64,000 nt of DNA, from NCBI GenBank assembly GCA_033791545.1, contig JASJGL010000036.1:23432-87431 (forward strand), in the 5' to 3' direction. Shown in pieces: positions 59,979-64,000 of this stretch (its first letter is position 1; the number at the start of each line of letters is the position of its first letter). Under the pieces are notes generated by a model, which saw only the letters and a program-made list of their open reading frames with translations, was not told where the DNA came from and did no database searches. Origin of the DNA: Antarcticimicrobium sp033791545 (lineage in GTDB: Bacteria; Pseudomonadota; Alphaproteobacteria; Rhodobacterales; Rhodobacteraceae). The position numbers were made by a program, and so were the translations under genes.

Positions 59979-61010
59979 ATGACAGCGGCCCCCAAACACG
60001 CGCCGAAGATGGCGGAGTTGAGCCTGGCCGACCGGCTGGGCCCCTGGATGCCCGTGCTGCTGGTGCCCCTGCTGGTGGTGCTGGGCGCGCTGGCAATTCC
60101 CGAGACCTCGAGCTGGCTGACGCTGACGGTGTCGGGGCTGGCGATGGGGATGATGATCTTCATCATGGCCTCGGGGCTGACGCTGGTGTTCGGGTTGATG
60201 GATGTGATCAATTTCGGCCATGGCGCCTTTGTCTCGATCGGGGCCTTTGTCGGCGTGTCGATCCTGTTGCTGCTGGGCCAGATGACCGCGGCGCCCAGTC
60301 TGGGGCTGAACCTGATCGCGGTGTTGCTTGCCGTGCTGGGGGCGATGGCGGCCACCGGCGCGGTCGGCTGGGCCTTTGAGAAGGTGATCGTGATGCCGGT
60401 CTATGGCCATCACCTGAAACAGATTCTGGTGACCATGGGCGGGCTGATCGTGGTCGAACAGCTGATCATCGTTTTGTGGGGACCGGAAGAGATCTATATC
60501 GCGCGGCCCGAGGCGCTGAAAGGCGCGATCACCTTTGCCGGGGCGGCACTTGAGAAATACCGGCTGGTGGCCGTGGCGGTGGGGCTGGTGGTCTTTGTCG
60601 CCATGCGCTTCGTGCTGCGGCGCACCAAGATTGGGCTGATCGTGCGCGCCGGGGTGCAGAACGGCGAGATGGTGCAGGCGCTGGGATACCGGCTGCGCCG
60701 CGTCTTCGTCGGCGTCTTCATCGCCGGTTCGGCGCTGGCCGGGCTCGGGGGTGTGATGTGGGGCCTCTATCAGGAGGTGATCACCGCGCAGATGGGCAAT
60801 CAGGCGATGATCCTGATCTTCATCGTGGTGATCATCGGCGGGCTGGGCAGCGTCGAGGGCTGTTTCATCGGCGCGCTGCTGGTCGGGCTGTTGCAGAACT
60901 ATGTCGCCTTTCTGGAGCCCAAGGCGGCGCTGATTTCCAATATCGCCCTGATGGTGGCGATCCTGATGTGGCGCCCGATGGGCATGATCCCGGTGGTAAA
61001 GGCGAAATGA
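59979..61010 (+). CDS. livH: ABC transporter permease (LivH-type)
   Basis: A 343-residue inner-membrane permease with about eight hydrophobic helices. The conserved segments LVFGLMDVINFGHGAFVSIG and MVVIGGLGSVEGCFIGALLV (the latter as IVVIIGGLGSVEGCFIGALL) mark the LivH family. The ATG at 59979 is chosen because the hydrophobic region starts about 25 residues later; upstream codons in the same frame look non-coding. It overlaps livM by 4 bases. Confidence 0.9.
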   Translation: MTAAPKHAPKMAELSLADRLGPWMPVLLVPLLVVLGALAIPETSSWLTLTVSGLAMGMMIFIMASGLTLVFGLMDVINFGHGAFVSIGAFVGVSILLLLGQMTAAPSLGLNLIAVLLAVLGAMAATGAVGWAFEKVIVMPVYGHHLKQILVTMGGLIVVEQLIIVLWGPEEIYIARPEALKGAITFAGAALEKYRLVAVAVGLVVFVAMRFVLRRTKIGLIVRAGVQNGEMVQALGYRLRRVFVGVFIAGSALAGLGGVMWGLYQEVITAQMGNQAMILIFIVVIIGGLGSVEGCFIGALLVGLLQNYVAFLEPKAALISNIALMVAILMWRPMGMIPVVKAK

Positions 61011-62083
61011 GCATGCTGCGTTCCATCCTGTCCGACGACCTGCCCCGCAGCACGGTGCTGGCCATTCTGCTGGCCGTCATTCTGGTTGGTCTGGCGCTGG
61101 CCCCGTTCCTGTTTCCCGGCGTGCGCACCGTCGATACCGCCGCGCGCATCTGCGTCTTCATCTTGCTGGTGGCAAGTTATGATCTGCTGCTGGGCTATGG
61201 CGGCGTCGTCAGTTTCGCCCATACCATGTTCTTTGGCATCGGCGCCTATGGCGTGGCGCTGGCCCTGAGCCATATGGGGCGCGGCTTTGGGGCGATCTTT
61301 GTCGGGGCCGGCGCAGGGGCGTTGGTGGCCGCCGCACTGGCGCTGTTGATCGGCTTGTTCAGCCTGCGGGTGCGGGCGATCTTTTTCGCCATGATCACGC
61401 TCGCCGTGGCCTCGGCCGTGGCGGTGCTGGTCAGCCAGTTGTCGGGGCTGACCGGGGGCGAGGACGGGCTGACCTTCAAACTGCCGCGCGAACTGGGCCC
61501 GGCGTTCAAATTCGGCACGGAGGCGTTTGATGGCAAGCTGTTCGGCGTGACGCTGAACGGCAAGCTGCTGGCCTATTACTTTGTCTTTGCCGGGGCGCTG
61601 GTGCTGTTCCTGTTGCTGCTGCGGGTGGTCAACTCGCCCTTTGGCCGGGTGTTGCTGGCGATCCGCGAAAACGATTTCCGCGCCGAGGCGATCGGCTATC
61701 GCGTGGTTTATTACCGGGTCGCTGCCACCTGTCTGTCGGCGGCCGTGGCGGCGCTGGCCGGATCGCTCTATGCGGTCTGGCTGCGCTATGTGGGCCCGGA
61801 GACCACGCTGTCGATGGAGTTGATGATCGACATCCTGCTGATGGTAGTGATCGGTGGCATGGGCACCATGTATGGCGCGGTGATCGGCGCGACGCTTTTC
61901 GTGCTGGCGCAGAATTACCTCCAGACGCTGATGGGCGCGGCCTCGGGTCTGTTTGAGGGGGTTCCGATTCTGCCCGACCTGCTCAGCCCGGATCGGTGGC
62001 TGCTGTGGCTGGGGGTTCTGTTCATCCTCAGCGTCTATTTCTTTCCGACCGGAATCGTCGGGCGGCTGCGCGGCGGGAAATAG
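61007..62083 (+). CDS. livM: ABC transporter permease (LivM-type)
   Basis: A 358-residue second permease. Typical LivM segments are ASYDLLLGYGGVVSFAHTMF, FGIGAYGVALALSH, the cytoplasmic loop SPFGRVLLAIRENDFRAEAI and LMVVIGGMGTMYGAVIGATL. It has about nine membrane helices. Its ATG overlaps the livH stop by 4 bases. It completes the importer: binding protein, two ATPases and two permeases. Confidence 0.92.
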   Translation: MSMLRSILSDDLPRSTVLAILLAVILVGLALAPFLFPGVRTVDTAARICVFILLVASYDLLLGYGGVVSFAHTMFFGIGAYGVALALSHMGRGFGAIFVGAGAGALVAAALALLIGLFSLRVRAIFFAMITLAVASAVAVLVSQLSGLTGGEDGLTFKLPRELGPAFKFGTEAFDGKLFGVTLNGKLLAYYFVFAGALVLFLLLLRVVNSPFGRVLLAIRENDFRAEAIGYRVVYYRVAATCLSAAVAALAGSLYAVWLRYVGPETTLSMELMIDILLMVVIGGMGTMYGAVIGATLFVLAQNYLQTLMGAASGLFEGVPILPDLLSPDRWLLWLGVLFILSVYFFPTGIVGRLRGGK

Positions 62084-62089
62084 GCGCGA

Positions 62090-63244
62090 TCAGGCAGCCT
62101 TGCTCCGGGCGGATTTGATCTGGCTGGCGGCGCGGGCATATCCGCCCGCCGCGCCGTCGATGAAATGCACATGATCCTGATGCAGGGCCGAGGGCACGAA
62201 ACAGGTGATCAGCGCATCGTCCTGTTCGAACGCCCCGTATTGGATCGCCCCGGTCGCGGCGGCGGCCTTGAGCACGGCCTTGATCCGGGCGCAGGTGGCG
62301 GCATCGCAATCCAGCGTCATTTTCAGCCCATCGTCGAACTTTCGAAAATCGGCATTGGCGCTAACCTGAGCGGCATAGCTGCCCGGATCGAACCCGCCGA
62401 CCCGCAGCCCGGTCTTGAACAGCAACCAGCCCACCAGCGACTTGCCCAACAACTCGATTTCGCCGCGCAGCAGCGAGGCCCCCGCGCGGCGCGCCTGGAC
62501 TTCGAGGGCAAACCCGGAGGGCGGCCAATGCGCCTGCGGCCCGGTCTCGGGCACCGGGTGGCCACCGCGGTTGAGCGCGTCGGCAATTTCCACCACCTGA
62601 TGCGCCACGGCGGCAAAGGCCGAGAGGTCGCCCCCAGGTGCGGGCAGCACCACCAGCGACAGGATCCGACCGTTTTGCGCCCGCAGATTGGCCCAGCGGC
62701 AGGACAGACCGGAGAGATCGGGCTGCGTCCCAACCGGGGCGGGCGGCACGTCAAACTCGCCCGCTTTCATCCTTGCCTCGGCCCAGGCCAGCCCACCGCC
62801 CGAGAACATCGCGTAATCGACCCCCTGCGAGGTCGCATATCGGGCCACGCGCAGATCATGGCCCGCCGCACGTATATCGGACACGCTCACAAGGGCCGCG
62901 CGCATGTCAAGACCATAGGCATCCTGCGCCCAGCGCCGGACCGCCGCTAGGGCCTCGCGCGCCAGCGCGGCATCCTGCTGCGGCACCGCGAAAGAGGCCC
63001 CGTCGCCGCCAAAGACAAAGGGAAAGGCCCTCCCCTGCATCGCGTTCATCATCGCCGCGATCACGGCAGCACCCGCCATGTTCACCGTCTTGTAGCGGCC
63101 TTTCTCGATCTCGCCGGTCGAGTTGACGATATCGGCGACCCCCACCAGCCAGTCGGCGGGCACCGGGGCAAAGCAATCTTCGACCACCAGCTCGGCGAAA
63201 TCCGTGCGGGGGCGCAGACGATCATAGAATCCATTCTCGTCCAT
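62090..63244 (-). CDS. DUF3095 protein, possible nucleotide cyclase
   Basis: A 384-residue protein of the DUF3095 family. It contains WLVGVADIVNSTGEIEKGRY (about residues 36-55) and PFVFGGDGASFAVP (about 80-93), which resemble the two metal-binding aspartate motifs of class III cyclases (xDxxxST and GGDGxxx). The C-terminal 150 residues contain RRAGASLLRGEIELLGKSLV and FDDGLKMTLDCDAATCARIK. Annotations of relatives as adenylate cyclase are common, but the product is unproved to my knowledge. It is convergent with livM, 6 bases apart. Confidence 0.82.
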   Translation of the reverse strand: MDENGFYDRLRPRTDFAELVVEDCFAPVPADWLVGVADIVNSTGEIEKGRYKTVNMAGAAVIAAMMNAMQGRAFPFVFGGDGASFAVPQQDAALAREALAAVRRWAQDAYGLDMRAALVSVSDIRAAGHDLRVARYATSQGVDYAMFSGGGLAWAEARMKAGEFDVPPAPVGTQPDLSGLSCRWANLRAQNGRILSLVVLPAPGGDLSAFAAVAHQVVEIADALNRGGHPVPETGPQAHWPPSGFALEVQARRAGASLLRGEIELLGKSLVGWLLFKTGLRVGGFDPGSYAAQVSANADFRKFDDGLKMTLDCDAATCARIKAVLKAAAATGAIQYGAFEQDDALITCFVPSALHQDHVHFIDGAAGGYARAASQIKSARSKAA

Positions 63245-63415
63245 CACCGTCTCCTTGTTGCGCCCGCGCCGTGTCAATCCCGCCACGTTCATCGAACAGG
63301 TAGGTCAGGCGCGCGCCGCGATCCAGACACCGTAACATAGAGACACGCCCTTGTGTGTCCCGCCCCGACATGCGACCCAATCACAACCAGCAGGTGCATC
63401 AGGGAGGAATGGGGC

Positions 63416-64000
63416 ATGGTTGGATTGATTTGGCTATGCCTAGCCTATGTTCTGAGCCAGTTTTTTCGTGCGTTTCTGGCTGTGCTCAGCGAGGTTCTGC
63501 AACACGATCTGGGCACCACCCCCGAGGCTTTGGCCACGGCATCGGGCCTGTGGTTCGTATCCTTTGCCGTCATGCAGATCCCAGTGGGATGGGCGCTTGA
63601 TCGGGTTGGGCCACGGCGCACGGCCTCGGTGCTGGTGTTGCTGGGCTGTGGTGGCGGGGCGGCCGTGTTTGCGCTGGCCAGCAGCCCGGCGCATGTGTCC
63701 ATCGCCATGTTCCTGATCGGGATCGGCTGTTCGCCCGCTTTGATGGCCTCCTACTATATCTTTGCGCGGGAATATCCCCCGGCCCGGTTCGCCACGCTGG
63801 GGGCCTTGATGCTGGGGGTCGGCTCGGCCGGCAATCTCGTGGCCTCCTATCCCACTGCGCTGGCGGCCGAGCTGATCGGCTGGCGCGGCACGCTGGGTGG
63901 GTTGGCCGTGCTTTCGGCCGTGGTGGCGGTGGGGCTCTTTGCCTCGGTCCGCGATCCGGCGCGGGTGGAAAGCACGGTTAAGGGATCGGTGCTGGATATT
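63416..64000 (+). CDS. MFS transporter, N-terminal part (runs off window end)
   Basis: The first 195 residues of a major facilitator transporter are present and the frame is open to the last base. Helix 1 starts LIWLCLAYVLSQFFRAFLAV, and the loop between helices 2 and 3 has the MFS motif GWALDRVGPRRTASVLVL. Further helices follow in order. The ATG at 63416 follows AGGGAGGAATGGGGC. The 170-base gap upstream should contain promoters for this gene and the divergent DUF3095 gene. The substrate is unknown. Confidence 0.9.
   Translation, partial: MVGLIWLCLAYVLSQFFRAFLAVLSEVLQHDLGTTPEALATASGLWFVSFAVMQIPVGWALDRVGPRRTASVLVLLGCGGGAAVFALASSPAHVSIAMFLIGIGCSPALMASYYIFAREYPPARFATLGALMLGVGSAGNLVASYPTALAAELIGWRGTLGGLAVLSAVVAVGLFASVRDPARVESTVKGSVLDI

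Overview
The window is GC-rich chromosomal DNA with dense, mostly operonic genes. It looks like a Rhodobacteraceae (Roseobacter group, Ruegeria-like) alphaproteobacterium. This rests on the alphaproteobacterial atpI-atpB-atpE-atpF'-atpF operon with both b-type subunits, MipZ instead of Min proteins, a single long RelA/SpoT protein downstream of rpoZ, a DUF2585 protein, an N-terminally extended TrmD, and frequent GTG/TTG starts with 1, 4 or 8 bp overlaps. I see no prophage, insertion sequence, CRISPR array, rRNA or tRNA.

Region 1 (1-9.2 kb): the end of a MaoC-type dehydratase, fmt, two tiny membrane proteins and an unknown small protein on the + strand face a long minus-strand housekeeping run: folK, rpoZ, rsh, a DUF2062 protein, pdxJ, acpS, lepB, rnc. 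Region 2 (9.2-18.4 kb): a NYN-domain protein, ispH, a DUF3429 protein, a methyltransferase and rnhA. These converge on a secreted caspase-like protein with an orphan receiver domain. Then come cobC-cbiB, a lytic transglycosylase and a small exported protein. Region 3 (18.4-30 kb): smc, a lipoprotein, a FadR-type regulator, the F0 ATP synthase operon, an ArsR-type regulator, a transglutaminase-like protein, an EamA transporter, a LysR regulator and a divergent azoreductase.

Region 4 (30-41.2 kb) is a translation and secretion run: ffh, three tandem GNAT paralogues, chorismate mutase, rpsP, rimM, two tandem sulfotransferase-like paralogues, trmD, a YegP-like protein, rplS, rpmE, then mipZ and a class III cyclase. 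The duplicated accessory genes inside this otherwise conserved order are its unusual part.

Region 5 (41.2-63 kb) is aromatic catabolism. The first block degrades homogentisate: MarR regulator, hmgA, fahA, maiA, plus an MBL-fold protein, a flavin monooxygenase with a DUF2783 partner, and a VOC protein. The second degrades homoprotocatechuate by meta-cleavage: hpaR, hpaF, hpaE, hpaD, an aromatic amino acid decarboxylase, a single-domain HpaG-type FAH protein, hpaH and hpaI. It is followed by a complete branched-chain-amino-acid-type ABC importer. Together they would carry tyrosine, phenylalanine or aromatic-amine carbon to fumarate, acetoacetate, pyruvate and succinate semialdehyde. A DUF3095 cyclase-like protein and the start of an MFS transporter close the window.

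The most unusual observations are: the HpaF homologue has alanine where the family's catalytic N-terminal proline should be; an MBL-fold protein lacks the DH half of its zinc motif; a flavoprotein with a tiny partner may be a two-component 3-hydroxyphenylacetate 6-hydroxylase; a decarboxylase sits inside the hpa operon, which has no hpaBC; the MBL-monooxygenase gap contains four hairpins; and matched promoter/operator palindromes lie in front of hmgA and hpaF. No candidate is convincing as a wholly new defence or mobile system.
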